NCBI RefSeq assembly: GCF_014837175.1 | Contig: NZ_JACYFR010000003.1 | Location: 1 to 64,000 of the forward strand | Reading direction: 5' to 3' | DNA length: 64,000 nt | Source: Cellulomonas sp. JH27-2 | Lineage (GTDB): Bacteria > Actinomycetota > Actinomycetes > Actinomycetales > Cellulomonadaceae | In this document: piece after piece, positions 9,511 to 17,145 of the stretch | Numbering within the stretch: position 1 is the first letter of the stretch | Layout of the letters: every line of letters begins with the position of its first letter | Position numbers and translations under genes: made by a program | Notes under the pieces: generated by a model | Database searches by the model: none | What the model was told of the DNA's origin: nothing | The model's input: only the letters and a program-made list of their open reading frames with translations

Positions 9511-11169
9511 ATGACCGTCATCACGCCCTCACCCAGCCGGTCCCGGCTGACCGACCCGTTCGCGCGGCCCCGCCTCGAGATCACCGGGCCCGACGTCCGC
9601 GGGGCGGAGGAGATCCTCACGCCCGAGGCGCTCGACTTCGTCACCGACCTGCACGCGCGCTTCGCCGGCCGCCGGCACGACCTGCTGCTGGGCCGCCAGC
9701 ACCGCCGCGACCGGATCTCCAACGGCGCCGACCCGCAGTTCCTGCCCCTGACCGCGGGCATCCGCGCCGACCCGACGTGGCGCGTCGCCGGCCCGGGCCC
9801 CGGCCTGGAGGACCGTCGCGTCGAGATCACCGGCCCCACCGACCGCAAGATGACGGTCAACGCGTTGAACTCCGGCGCGCGCGTCTGGCTCGCCGACCAC
9901 GAGGACGCGATGAGCCCCACCTGGGAGAACGTGATCGGCGGGCAGCTCAACCTGTTCGACGCGGTCCGCGGGCAGGTGGACTTCACGACGCCGGAGGGGC
10001 GGTCGTACGTCGTCGGGGAGCAGACGCCGACCATCGTCTTCCGGCCGCGAGGCTGGCACCTGACCGAGAAGCACCTGGAGTTCGTCGACCGGGCCGGACA
10101 GCACGGACCGGCGTCAGCGAGCCTGGTCGACGCGGGTCTGTACCTGTTCCACAACGCGCAGGCGCTCATCGACTCCGGCCGCGGGCCGTACCTCTACCTG
10201 CCCAAGCTGGAGGGGCACCTGGAGGCGCGGCTGTGGGACGAGGTCTTCCGCTTCACCGAGACCTACCTGGGCCTGCGGTACGGCACCATCCGCGCGACGG
10301 TCCTCATCGAGACCATCACCGCCGCCTTCGAGATGGAGGAGATCCTCTACGAGCTGCGCGACCACTGCGCCGGCCTCAACGCGGGCCGCTGGGACTACAT
10401 CTTCAGCGTCATCAAGAACTTCCGGAACCGGGGTCCGCGGTTCGTGCTGCCGGACCGCTCCGCGGTCACCATGACCGTCCCGTTCATGCGCGCCTACACC
10501 GGCCTGCTGGTGGCGACGTGCCACCGGCGCGGGGCGCAGGCGATCGGCGGGATGAGCGCGTTCATCCCCAACCGGCGCGACCCGGAGGTCACGGCGCGAG
10601 CGCTGGAGGCGGTGCGCTCGGACAAGCGGCGTGAGGCGGGGCAGGGGTTCGACGGCACCTGGGTCGCGCACCCGGACCTGGTCCCGGTGGCGCTGGAGGC
10701 GTTCGACGCGTTCCTCGGGGACCGCATCGACCAGCGGGACCTGCTGCGGTCCGACGTCTCCGTGTCGGCGGCCGACCTGCTGGACTTCCGGTCGGCGGGC
10801 GGTTCGGTGACGGACGAGGGGCTGCGCGGAAACGTCTCCGTCGCCGTGCGGTACCTGGAGTCGTGGCTGCGGGGGGTCGGGGCGGCGGCCATCGACAACC
10901 TCATGGAGGACGCCGCCACCGCCGAGATCTCCCGGTCGCAGGTGTGGCAGTGGGTCCACCAGGGGATCTCGACAGCGAGCGGGACGCCGATCACGGCCGA
11001 GCTGGTGCGGTCCGAGCTCGCCGCGCTGCTGGCGTCCGTCGAGCGGTTCGACGGGGACCGGTTCGACGACGCCGCCGACCTGTTCGAGCAGGTCGCGCTC
11101 GCGGACGACTTCCCGACGTTCCTGACGGTCCCGGCGTACACGCAGCACCTGGTGGCCGGCGGTCGGTGA
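9511..11169 (+). CDS. aceB: Malate synthase A
   Basis: 552 residues. It joins glyoxylate and acetyl-CoA to malate. Visible signatures are FRPRGWHLTEKH, the metal/substrate region around LIETITAAFEMEEILYELR, and the family signature NLMEDAATAEISRSQVWQW near the C-terminus with its catalytic Asp. The frame is open far upstream, but ATG 9511 has GGAG at 9501 and gives the family length. It is 146 bp downstream of aceA, with a strong palindrome between them that could tune relative expression. Confidence 0.96.
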   Translation: MTVITPSPSRSRLTDPFARPRLEITGPDVRGAEEILTPEALDFVTDLHARFAGRRHDLLLGRQHRRDRISNGADPQFLPLTAGIRADPTWRVAGPGPGLEDRRVEITGPTDRKMTVNALNSGARVWLADHEDAMSPTWENVIGGQLNLFDAVRGQVDFTTPEGRSYVVGEQTPTIVFRPRGWHLTEKHLEFVDRAGQHGPASASLVDAGLYLFHNAQALIDSGRGPYLYLPKLEGHLEARLWDEVFRFTETYLGLRYGTIRATVLIETITAAFEMEEILYELRDHCAGLNAGRWDYIFSVIKNFRNRGPRFVLPDRSAVTMTVPFMRAYTGLLVATCHRRGAQAIGGMSAFIPNRRDPEVTARALEAVRSDKRREAGQGFDGTWVAHPDLVPVALEAFDAFLGDRIDQRDLLRSDVSVSAADLLDFRSAGGSVTDEGLRGNVSVAVRYLESWLRGVGAAAIDNLMEDAATAEISRSQVWQWVHQGISTASGTPITAELVRSELAALLASVERFDGDRFDDAADLFEQVALADDFPTFLTVPAYTQHLVAGGR

Positions 11170-11175
11170 AGGCAT

Positions 11176-11229
11176 GGTTGAACGACACGCCGCGCGCCCG
11201 ACCCTGACCGCGCGGCGTGTCGTTCAACC
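11176..11229. terminator. Long perfect inverted repeat after aceB
   Basis: Arms of 21 bp (11176-11196 and 11209-11229) are perfectly complementary around a 12-nt spacer, 6 bp after the aceB stop. The position fits a terminator, but the arms are longer than a usual one and it may belong to the dispersed palindromes seen elsewhere in this window. Confidence 0.6.
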
Positions 11230-11318
11230 GCCCCTGCATCCACCGGTTCACCCCTCCGGGCGTCGGTGATCCCCGCTAGGCTCGCGCCGGTTCGACGGAT
11301 CGACGACGGGGGAGATCG

Positions 11319-11936
11319 GTGGCGGTACTCACCGCGAGCAAGCGCGTGCTGCACGCTGACCTGGAGGGCGACTCGGTCCGAGCCGCGAGCGGGTCGATGG
11401 TGTCCTACACGGGCAAGGTCGACTTCAAGTCCGCGGGCATGGGCGCCACCGGCGGCTTCCGGGCGGCGCTCAAGCGCGGGGTCGGCGGCGAGTCTCTCTC
11501 GCTCATGACCTGCGCAGGCGTCGGGCGCGTCTACCTCGCGCAGGACGCGATGGACGTCACCGTCGTCGAGCTGACGAACGACCGGCTGATGATCGAGTCC
11601 GAGCACATCCTGGCGGTCACCGACGGGCTCCAGCTCGACGTGCAGTTCGCCGGTCTGCGCGGCATGCACACAGGTCAGGGCCTCGCGACGACGTCTGTGA
11701 CGGGAACCGGGCAGTGCGCGATCATCTCCGAGGGACCGCTGATCGCGCTCGCCGTCACGCCCGGCCAGCCGCTGGTCGTCGACCCCGACGCGTACGTCGC
11801 GGGCACCGGCCAGACGCAGATGACCCTCGTCTCCGGCGTCTCGTGGCGGTCGATGGTCGGCGAGGACGGCGGCGAGCCCTACTCGCTGCGGTTCGAGGGC
11901 CAGGGCATCGTCTACATCCAGCCGGCCGAGCGCTGA
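11319..11936 (+). CDS. AIM24 family protein (first of three)
   Basis: 205 residues, beginning at GTG 11319 after GGGGGAGA. The whole length matches the AIM24/DUF124 beta-barrel-like fold: MVSYTGKVDFKS near the start, GVGRVYLAQDAMDVTVVEL in the middle and GEPYSLRFEGQGIVYIQPAER at the end. Bacterial AIM24 proteins have no settled function; they often sit beside tellurium-resistance or stress genes (known). Here it heads a three-gene run of paralogues. No signal peptide or membrane helix is seen. Confidence 0.85.
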   Translation: MAVLTASKRVLHADLEGDSVRAASGSMVSYTGKVDFKSAGMGATGGFRAALKRGVGGESLSLMTCAGVGRVYLAQDAMDVTVVELTNDRLMIESEHILAVTDGLQLDVQFAGLRGMHTGQGLATTSVTGTGQCAIISEGPLIALAVTPGQPLVVDPDAYVAGTGQTQMTLVSGVSWRSMVGEDGGEPYSLRFEGQGIVYIQPAER

Positions 11937-11946
11937 GGGGACGGGC

Positions 11947-12576
11947 ATGGCGTTCGAGGTCGTGAACAAGAAGGTCGTCCGGGCCCAGGTCAGCCAGCAG
12001 TCCCCGGTGCTGGCGCGCCGCGGGGCCATGCTCGGCTACACGGGTCAGGTGACGTTCCGGCCCCTGTCCCGCAGCGCGGGCGGCGGCGGGGCGTACGGCA
12101 CCGGCGAGTCCGCGTCGATGATGGCGTCCGAGGGCAGCGGGTCGGTCCTGTACGGGCACAAGGGCCTGTACGTGAGCGTCATCGAGCTCACGGGCGACTC
12201 GCTCACCGTCGAGGCCGACCGCCTCCTCGCCTACGACGCGAACCTGCAGACGTCCGTCGAGATGATCGTGCAGGGTGGAGTCCGGGCCGCGGTCCGCGGG
12301 GTTGCGACCGGGCAGGGCATGTACACCACCCGCATCTCGGGTCACGGGTCCGTCGCTGTCCTCTCGCACGGCGGCACGTTCCCCCTGCAGCTCACCGGCG
12401 AGACCGTGGGTGTCGACCCCCAGGCGTACGTCGGGCACGTCGGGGCGTTGAACATCGACCTCAAGGCCAGCGTCGGGATGCGCGACCTCGTGGGCCGCGG
12501 CGCCGGCGAGGCGTTCCAGCTCCACGTGTCCGGCCACGGCACGGTCTACGTCCAGGCGTCCGAGAAGAGGTTCTGA
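11947..12576 (+). CDS. AIM24 family protein (second of three)
   Basis: 209 residues, 10 bp after the first paralogue with GAGGGGACGGGC before the ATG. It shares the family pattern with its neighbour: ARRGAMLGYTGQVTFRP near the N-terminus, GSGSVLYGHKGLYVSVIELTG in the middle and GEAFQLHVSGHGTVYVQASEK at the end. Its TGA overlaps the next ATG by one base, so the two are probably translationally coupled. Function unknown beyond the family. Confidence 0.85.
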   Translation: MAFEVVNKKVVRAQVSQQSPVLARRGAMLGYTGQVTFRPLSRSAGGGGAYGTGESASMMASEGSGSVLYGHKGLYVSVIELTGDSLTVEADRLLAYDANLQTSVEMIVQGGVRAAVRGVATGQGMYTTRISGHGSVAVLSHGGTFPLQLTGETVGVDPQAYVGHVGALNIDLKASVGMRDLVGRGAGEAFQLHVSGHGTVYVQASEKRF

Positions 12577-13331
12577 TGATCAGCGGGATCGACGCGACCG
12601 TCTACGACCCCCAGTCGCTGCCGAGCAACGACAACGTCAACGCCTACGCCTTCTGCATCGACCTCGACGGCGAGTGGTTCACGTCCAAGGGCGCGATGAT
12701 CGCGTACTACGGCTCGATCGAGTTCTCCGGCGTCGCGTCCTTCGCGTCCCGCGCGGCGTGGGTCGCCGCCCGGTTCTCCTCGCCGCTGTACGCGATGGAG
12801 TGGGTGGTGGCGGCAGGCCGCGGCAAGCTCGTGATCGGCGACCGCGGCAACGACATCAACTCCTACGACCTCGACGATGGCAACCTCACGATCCGGCAGA
12901 CGAACCTGCTGGCGTTCGAGACCGGCCTCGAGCTCAAGCAGTCGATCATCCCCGGGTTCGTCACCCTGCTCGGCACGGGCAAGTTCCTCGCCTCGTCGAA
13001 CGGGCCGGTCATCTTCGTCGAGCCGCCCTTCCGCGCCGACCCCGACGCCCTGCTGGGCTGGGCCGACTGCCCGTCGCCGAGCGTGCACTACGACTACCAC
13101 TGGATGGCGGCGTCGCTCGCCGCGGGCGTGCACAGCATGTTCGGGCGCGAGTCCGGGGAGGAGCGGCAGTACGACTTCACCGGCGCCGGGACCGTCCTGC
13201 TGCAGTCGTCGGAGGACGTCCGGGAGGACCCCGCGCTCGTGCGGCTCGTCGAGTCGCACACCTTCCTGCTCAGCGCCGCCGCAGCCGGCGTCCTCGGCCA
13301 CAAGCTCGTCGCCCGCTCCCAGGAGGGGTAG
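12576..13331 (+). CDS. AIM24 family protein (third of three)
   Basis: 251 residues, the longest and most divergent of the trio. The N-terminal half keeps the family pattern (DGEWFTSKGAMIAYYGSIEF, GRGKLVIGDRGNDINSYDL) and EERQYDFTGAGTVLLQSSE matches the C-terminal strand of the other two. An extra helical tail of about 35 residues with a short hydrophobic stretch (LLSAAAAGVLGHKLV) may touch membrane or a partner. Its stop abuts the stop of the convergent VOC gene with no gap. Confidence 0.82.
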   Translation: MISGIDATVYDPQSLPSNDNVNAYAFCIDLDGEWFTSKGAMIAYYGSIEFSGVASFASRAAWVAARFSSPLYAMEWVVAAGRGKLVIGDRGNDINSYDLDDGNLTIRQTNLLAFETGLELKQSIIPGFVTLLGTGKFLASSNGPVIFVEPPFRADPDALLGWADCPSPSVHYDYHWMAASLAAGVHSMFGRESGEERQYDFTGAGTVLLQSSEDVREDPALVRLVESHTFLLSAAAAGVLGHKLVARSQEG

Positions 13332-13748
13332 TCAGCCGGCCTCGACGAAGAAGCAGAACGGGTGGCCGGCCGGGTCGAGCAGCACACGGACGTCGTCCTG
13401 GGGCTGGTGGTCGGCGAGGCGGGCACCGGTGGCGAGCGCGTGCTCGACGGCCATCGGGAGGTCGCTGACCAGGAAGTCCATGTGCGCCTGCATCTGCTGG
13501 TGCGGGCCCCTGGCCGGCCATGTCGGTGGTCGGTAGAGCGCGTCGGTGTTGAACGACAGGCCCGGGCCGCCGTTCGGCGGACGCAGCATCACCCAGCCCG
13601 GTTCCTCGTAGATCCGTGTCCAGCCCAGCAGCGCCTCGTAGAAGTCGGCGAGCTTGTTCGCGTCGAGGGACTCGAGCACCGTGGCGGACACGCTGAAGTC
13701 GATGCCGGCGTGACGGTGCGGAACGGCGCGGGGCGGGACGTCGGTCAT
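13332..13748 (-). CDS. VOC (glyoxalase/bleomycin-resistance-like) domain protein
   Basis: 138 residues from ATG 13748, a single vicinal-oxygen-chelate domain. The two beta-alpha-beta repeats are visible: LADFYEALLGWTRIYEEPGWVML, and LPMAVEHALATGARLADHQP followed by VRVLLDPAGHPFCFFVEAG, the typical terminal motif with the metal-site Glu. Substrate unknown; such stand-alone proteins are often detoxification or lactoylglutathione-lyase-like. A CACGCT hexamer lies 6 nt before the ATG. Confidence 0.85.
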   Translation of the reverse strand: MTDVPPRAVPHRHAGIDFSVSATVLESLDANKLADFYEALLGWTRIYEEPGWVMLRPPNGGPGLSFNTDALYRPPTWPARGPHQQMQAHMDFLVSDLPMAVEHALATGARLADHQPQDDVRVLLDPAGHPFCFFVEAG

Positions 13749-13924
13749 GGGACCAGCGTGGCCGGGACGGGCCTCGCCCGCTCGCTCAACGCCCGGCTCC
13801 GCGGCTGCTCGGACGCAACCGGCCGCACGTGTGACAGGAGTCGACTGGTGAGGCGGTGACGAGGGTCCGAGGCCAGTTCGCGTCCCACGTGCGGCGGGTC
13901 GGTGAGGTGGTTCGTGGCGGCCGG

Positions 13925-14560
13925 TCAGCGGGTCGCGGCCGCCAGGGCGTCCCTGAGGCCGGTCTTGTCCAGGTCCGGGCCGTACGCGGGGGTGTCGCGC
14001 TGGTAGCGCCAGCCCTCGGCGAGCGGGCCGGCGTCGACGACGTCGAAGCCGAACCGGTCGATCAGCGCGGTGACCTGCGCCTTCGCTTCCGCCGAGTCGC
14101 CGGCGATCGCGAGCGCGCGGCGGCCGTCGGAACCGGGCGGGAGCCCGCGCGAGCCCAGGTCGGTGGACGTGATGTGGTTGAACGCCTTGACGACGTGGGC
14201 CGAGCCCAGGTGGTCCGCGAGCACCTCGGCGCTGGTCGTCTCGCCGGAGTCCAGCGCGGAGACGTGCCCGTCGCGCTCCCAGTAGTAGTTGTTCGTGTCG
14301 ATCACGACCTTCCCGGCCAGCGGCGCGGCCGGGACCTGGTCGACGGCGTTGAAGGGGACGGTCACGACGACGATGTCGCCGGCCTCCGCCGCCTCGGCTG
14401 CGGTCGCGGCGCGGGCGCGGTCGCCCAGCTCGGTGACGAGGTCGACGAGCGTCTCCGGGCCGCGGGAGTTGGAGACGACGACGTCGTAGCCGTGGTCGAC
14501 GGCCAGCCGTGCGAGGGTTCCGCCGATGTGCCCGGCGCCGATGAGTCCGATGGTGGTCAT
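13925..14560 (-). CDS. NADP-binding oxidoreductase, F420-dependent oxidoreductase-like (NPR family)
   Basis: 211 residues from ATG 14560. It opens with a Rossmann dinucleotide motif (MTTIGLIGAGHIGGTLARLA) and VVVSNSRGPETL, the signature of the pyrroline-5-carboxylate-reductase-like NADP/F420 oxidoreductase family. The middle AGKVVIDTNNYYWERDG and KAFNHITSTDLGSRG are typical. It likely moves hydride between NADPH and F420 or an unknown substrate; the F420 partner is not proven. The longer reading upstream of 14560 adds only unlikely sequence. Confidence 0.85.
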   Translation of the reverse strand: MTTIGLIGAGHIGGTLARLAVDHGYDVVVSNSRGPETLVDLVTELGDRARAATAAEAAEAGDIVVVTVPFNAVDQVPAAPLAGKVVIDTNNYYWERDGHVSALDSGETTSAEVLADHLGSAHVVKAFNHITSTDLGSRGLPPGSDGRRALAIAGDSAEAKAQVTALIDRFGFDVVDAGPLAEGWRYQRDTPAYGPDLDKTGLRDALAAATR

Positions 14561-14612
14561 GTGCGCCGCAACCCTCGTCGGGCGACGGCTGTTCCCGGAC
14601 CGCGAAAAACCC

Positions 14613-14641
14613 TTGGCACGCCGCCGCACCGGACGTACGGT
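14613..14641 (+). promoter_or_regulatory. Promoter of the map leader
   Basis: TTGGCA (14613-14618) and TACGGT (14636-14641) are separated by 17 bp and point to the micro-ORF and map. The predicted transcript starts near 14648. Confidence 0.55.
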
Positions 14642-14673
14642 CGAGGCACATGGGAAAGGAGGTGGTCCACGAC

Positions 14674-14712
14674 ATGATTTCTTCTTGGACGCGTGAGGTG
14701 ACTGTCCGCTAG
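14674..14712 (+). CDS. 12-codon micro-ORF with near-complete anti-16S Shine-Dalgarno
   Basis: ATG at 14674 encodes MISSWTREVTVR and stops at TAG 14710-14712. Just upstream, AAAGGAGGTGGTCC (14656-14669) matches the complement of the 16S rRNA 3' tail in all but one base, far stronger than any other gene start in this window. An in-frame ATG at 14650 would add eight residues but would place this motif inside the ORF. It lies on the predicted map transcript, upstream of a folded RNA. A leader peptide or ribosome-sensing device is an inference; no family recognised. Confidence 0.5.
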   Translation: MISSWTREVTVR

Positions 14713-14797
14713 TCGCCCGAGCACTCGGACGGATTGCCATCCGCCCGCAGTCGAGCCGGTACCGGCACGGCGGCGAGCGAATCTCCGGCAGTCACCG

Positions 14798-14866
14798 CAG
14801 CCCGTGGGAGCCGCGACCTCGTCCGTCGCGGCAGGGCCCCTCGCGAGGGGTCCGGCCCACGGGCTG
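14798..14866 (+). ncRNA. Predicted three-way-junction RNA in the map 5' leader
   Basis: An 11-bp closing stem (14798-14808 with 14856-14866) encloses two hairpins: an 8-bp stem (14810-14817 with 14825-14832) and an 8-bp stem with one G-U pair and a CGCG loop (14834-14841 with 14846-14853). Single or double unpaired bases join them. It sits between the micro-ORF and the map start. It does not look like a riboswitch class I know. Confidence 0.5.
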
Positions 14867-14907
14867 TTCCCTGCCTGGAAATCATCCGGGCGTGGCAAGG
14901 TGGGGGC

Positions 14908-15672
14908 GTGGCCCTCAAGACACCTGCCGAAGTCGATGCGATGCGCCCTGCGGGGAAGTTCATCGCCGGAGTGCTGTCCTCGTTGCGCGACGTCGCGCGC
15001 GAGGGCATGACGCTGAACGACCTGAACGACCACGCGCACCGCATGATCGACGCGGCCGGCGCGAAGTCCGTCTATCTGGGCTACCACCCGTCGTTCGGCG
15101 CGATGCCGTACCCCGGGGTGCTGTGCACGTCGGTCAACGACGCCGCGCTGCACGGGCTGCCGTCGGACTACGTGCTGCAGGACGGCGACGTCCTGAGCAT
15201 GGACATCGCCGCGCAGGTGCAGGGCTGGGTCGCGGACTCGGCGCTGACCATCCAGATCGGCACGCAGACGCCCGAGGCGCAGCGGCTGATCGAGACGACC
15301 GAGCGTGCGCTCGCGGCGGGCATCGCCGCGGCCAGGCCGGGCGGGCGGATGGGCGACATCTCCGAGGCGATCGGCTCGATCGGTCGCCGCGGCGGGTACG
15401 GGATCAACGGCGACTTCGGCGGGCACGGGGTCGGGCGGACGATGCACGAGGACCCGCACGTCGCGAACCTGGGCCGCTCGCGGACGGGCCTCAAGCTCAA
15501 TGCCGGTCTGGTCATCGCCATCGAGCCGTGGTTCATGGCCGGCGGCGACGGCTACGTCATCGACCCCGACGGCTGGACCATCCGCACCGCGGACGGGTCC
15601 ATCGCCGCGCACGCCGAGCACACCATCGCGATCACGCGCGACGGCCCGGTGGTCCTGACCGCCCGCGACTGA
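14908..15672 (+). CDS. map: Type I methionine aminopeptidase
   Basis: 254 residues from GTG 14908, with AAGGTGGGGG upstream; the frame is open to 14734 but that part lies over the folded leader. It removes the initiator Met from new proteins. The metal ligands are in place: LSMDIAAQVQGWVADSA (first Asp pair), GGHGVGRTMHEDP (His), VIAIEPW (Glu) and AAHAEHTIAIT (Glu). LKTPAEVDAMRPAGKFIA is the usual N-terminus. It stands alone rather than in the secY-adk operon, so it may be a second paralogue. Confidence 0.95.
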   Translation: MALKTPAEVDAMRPAGKFIAGVLSSLRDVAREGMTLNDLNDHAHRMIDAAGAKSVYLGYHPSFGAMPYPGVLCTSVNDAALHGLPSDYVLQDGDVLSMDIAAQVQGWVADSALTIQIGTQTPEAQRLIETTERALAAGIAAARPGGRMGDISEAIGSIGRRGGYGINGDFGGHGVGRTMHEDPHVANLGRSRTGLKLNAGLVIAIEPWFMAGGDGYVIDPDGWTIRTADGSIAAHAEHTIAITRDGPVVLTARD

Positions 15673-15679
15673 CCGGAGA

Positions 15680-15726
15680 CGTCCGAGCAACTGGTCGCTA
15701 CTGCAGCCACGTGCTCGGACGCTCGG
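15680..15726. repeat. 47-bp dispersed palindromic element (family A), intergenic copy
   Basis: Runs from CGTCCGAGCAACTGG to TGCTCGGACGCTCGG with 10-bp perfect arms. It aligns without gaps over 47 positions, 37 identical, to a palindrome inside gcvP at 41172-41218; position 9 and its pairing partner 34 change together (C-G to G-C). Here it lies between the convergent map and M18 aminopeptidase stops, where it could also terminate transcription. Confidence 0.75.
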
Positions 15727-15733
15727 TGGTGAG

Positions 15734-17002
15734 TCAGGCCAGAGCCGACGTCATCGCGCGGGTCAGGTACCAGGGGTCCACGGTCGCGGTGAGCTCGCGG
15801 GCCGAGTGCATCGACAGGATCGGGACGCCGACGTCGACGGTCCGGATGCCCAGGCGCGTCGCGGTGATGGGGCCGATGGTGGATCCGCACGGCACGGCGT
15901 TGTTGGACACGAACGCCTGGCTGGGCACGCCTGCGCGCTCGCACGCGTCGCTCCACAGCGCGATGCCCACGGCGTCCGTGGCGTAGCGCTGGTTGGCGTT
16001 GATCTTGAGGATCGGGCCGCCGCCGGCCACGGGCACGGTCAGCGGGTCATGACGCTCGGGGTAGTTGGGGTGGACCGAGTGGCCGACGTCGCTGGAGATG
16101 CAGATCGAGTCCGCCAGCGCTCGGTGGGCCTGCTCGGGGTCGGCGCCCAGGCCGTCGCGGACCCGGGCCAGGACGTCCGCGAGGAACGGGCCGGCAGCGC
16201 CCGATCGCGTCGCCGAGCCGACCTCCTCGTGATCGAAGGCGGCGACGACGGAGATCGCGGACGGATCGGCCGTCGTCACCAGAGGGGCGAGCAGCGCGGT
16301 GACCGCGGCGTGCGTCGACAGCAGGTTGTCGAGGCGGGCGGACGCGAACAGCTCGTCGTCGGCCCCGAACGTGCGCGGCTCCTGCGTGTCGACGACCGTC
16401 AAGTCGTAGCCCAGCACGTCCGCGGGGTCGCAGACGTCGCCGACGACGGCCGCGAGCAGGTCGGTCGAGTCGCCGAGCCCCCAGACCGGCTGCGTGTGGC
16501 GCTGCTTGTCGAGCGTGAGCCCGTCGTTGACCTGCCGGTCCAAGTGGATCGCGAGTTGCGGGATGCGCAACAACGGCCCGGTGCGGACCAGGTGCTCGCC
16601 GCCGCGCGTCACCACACGACCGGCCAGCGCCAGCTCGCGGTCAAGCCACGAGTTGAGCAGCGGCCCGCCGTAGACCTCGACCGCCGCCTGGCGCCAGCCC
16701 GCCCGGCTGGTCGCGGGAGTCGGCTTGAGCTTGAAGCCCGGGGAGTCCGTGTGCGTGCCGAGGATCGTGACGGGGGTGGTCGCGTCGGCGCCGTCGGGCA
16801 CCACCCACGCGATGACGGCACCGTCGCGCACGACGACGTGGCGGCCGGGCCCGGTGGGCCAGGCGTCCCCCTCCGCGAGCTGCTCGAAGCCCGCGTCACG
16901 CACGCGCCGCGCGACCTCCGCGGCGGCGTGGAACGAGCTCGGCGACGCGGTGACGAACGCGGCGAGATCGGCGACGTGGGCGAGGGCTTCGGTGTGCGGC
17001 AC
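15734..17002 (-). CDS. apeB: M18 family aminopeptidase
   Basis: 422 residues from GTG 17002. M18 aspartyl-aminopeptidase features run in order: GTHTDSPGFKLKP (zinc His), PLLNSWLDRELALAGRV, LDNLLSTHAAVTALL, AFDHEEVGSATRSGA (catalytic/zinc Glu pair), SDVGHSVHPNYPERHDP and GSTIGPITATRLGIRTVDVG. These are cytosolic dodecameric enzymes that trim N-terminal residues from peptides. No signal peptide. GACGAT lies 6 nt before the start codon. Confidence 0.95.
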   Translation of the reverse strand: MPHTEALAHVADLAAFVTASPSSFHAAAEVARRVRDAGFEQLAEGDAWPTGPGRHVVVRDGAVIAWVVPDGADATTPVTILGTHTDSPGFKLKPTPATSRAGWRQAAVEVYGGPLLNSWLDRELALAGRVVTRGGEHLVRTGPLLRIPQLAIHLDRQVNDGLTLDKQRHTQPVWGLGDSTDLLAAVVGDVCDPADVLGYDLTVVDTQEPRTFGADDELFASARLDNLLSTHAAVTALLAPLVTTADPSAISVVAAFDHEEVGSATRSGAAGPFLADVLARVRDGLGADPEQAHRALADSICISSDVGHSVHPNYPERHDPLTVPVAGGGPILKINANQRYATDAVGIALWSDACERAGVPSQAFVSNNAVPCGSTIGPITATRLGIRTVDVGVPILSMHSARELTATVDPWYLTRAMTSALA

Positions 17003-17145
17003 CCACCGATCGTCTCAGGTGAGCGGCCGGAGCGACGATCCGCGAGCCGTCGACCGGCCGACGGTCCGCGTTCACCTGTGGGCCCGCTGTGCGTCACCGG
17101 CGTCCGGGAGCGTCGACCGACACCCCCGTCATCAGGAGGACAACG

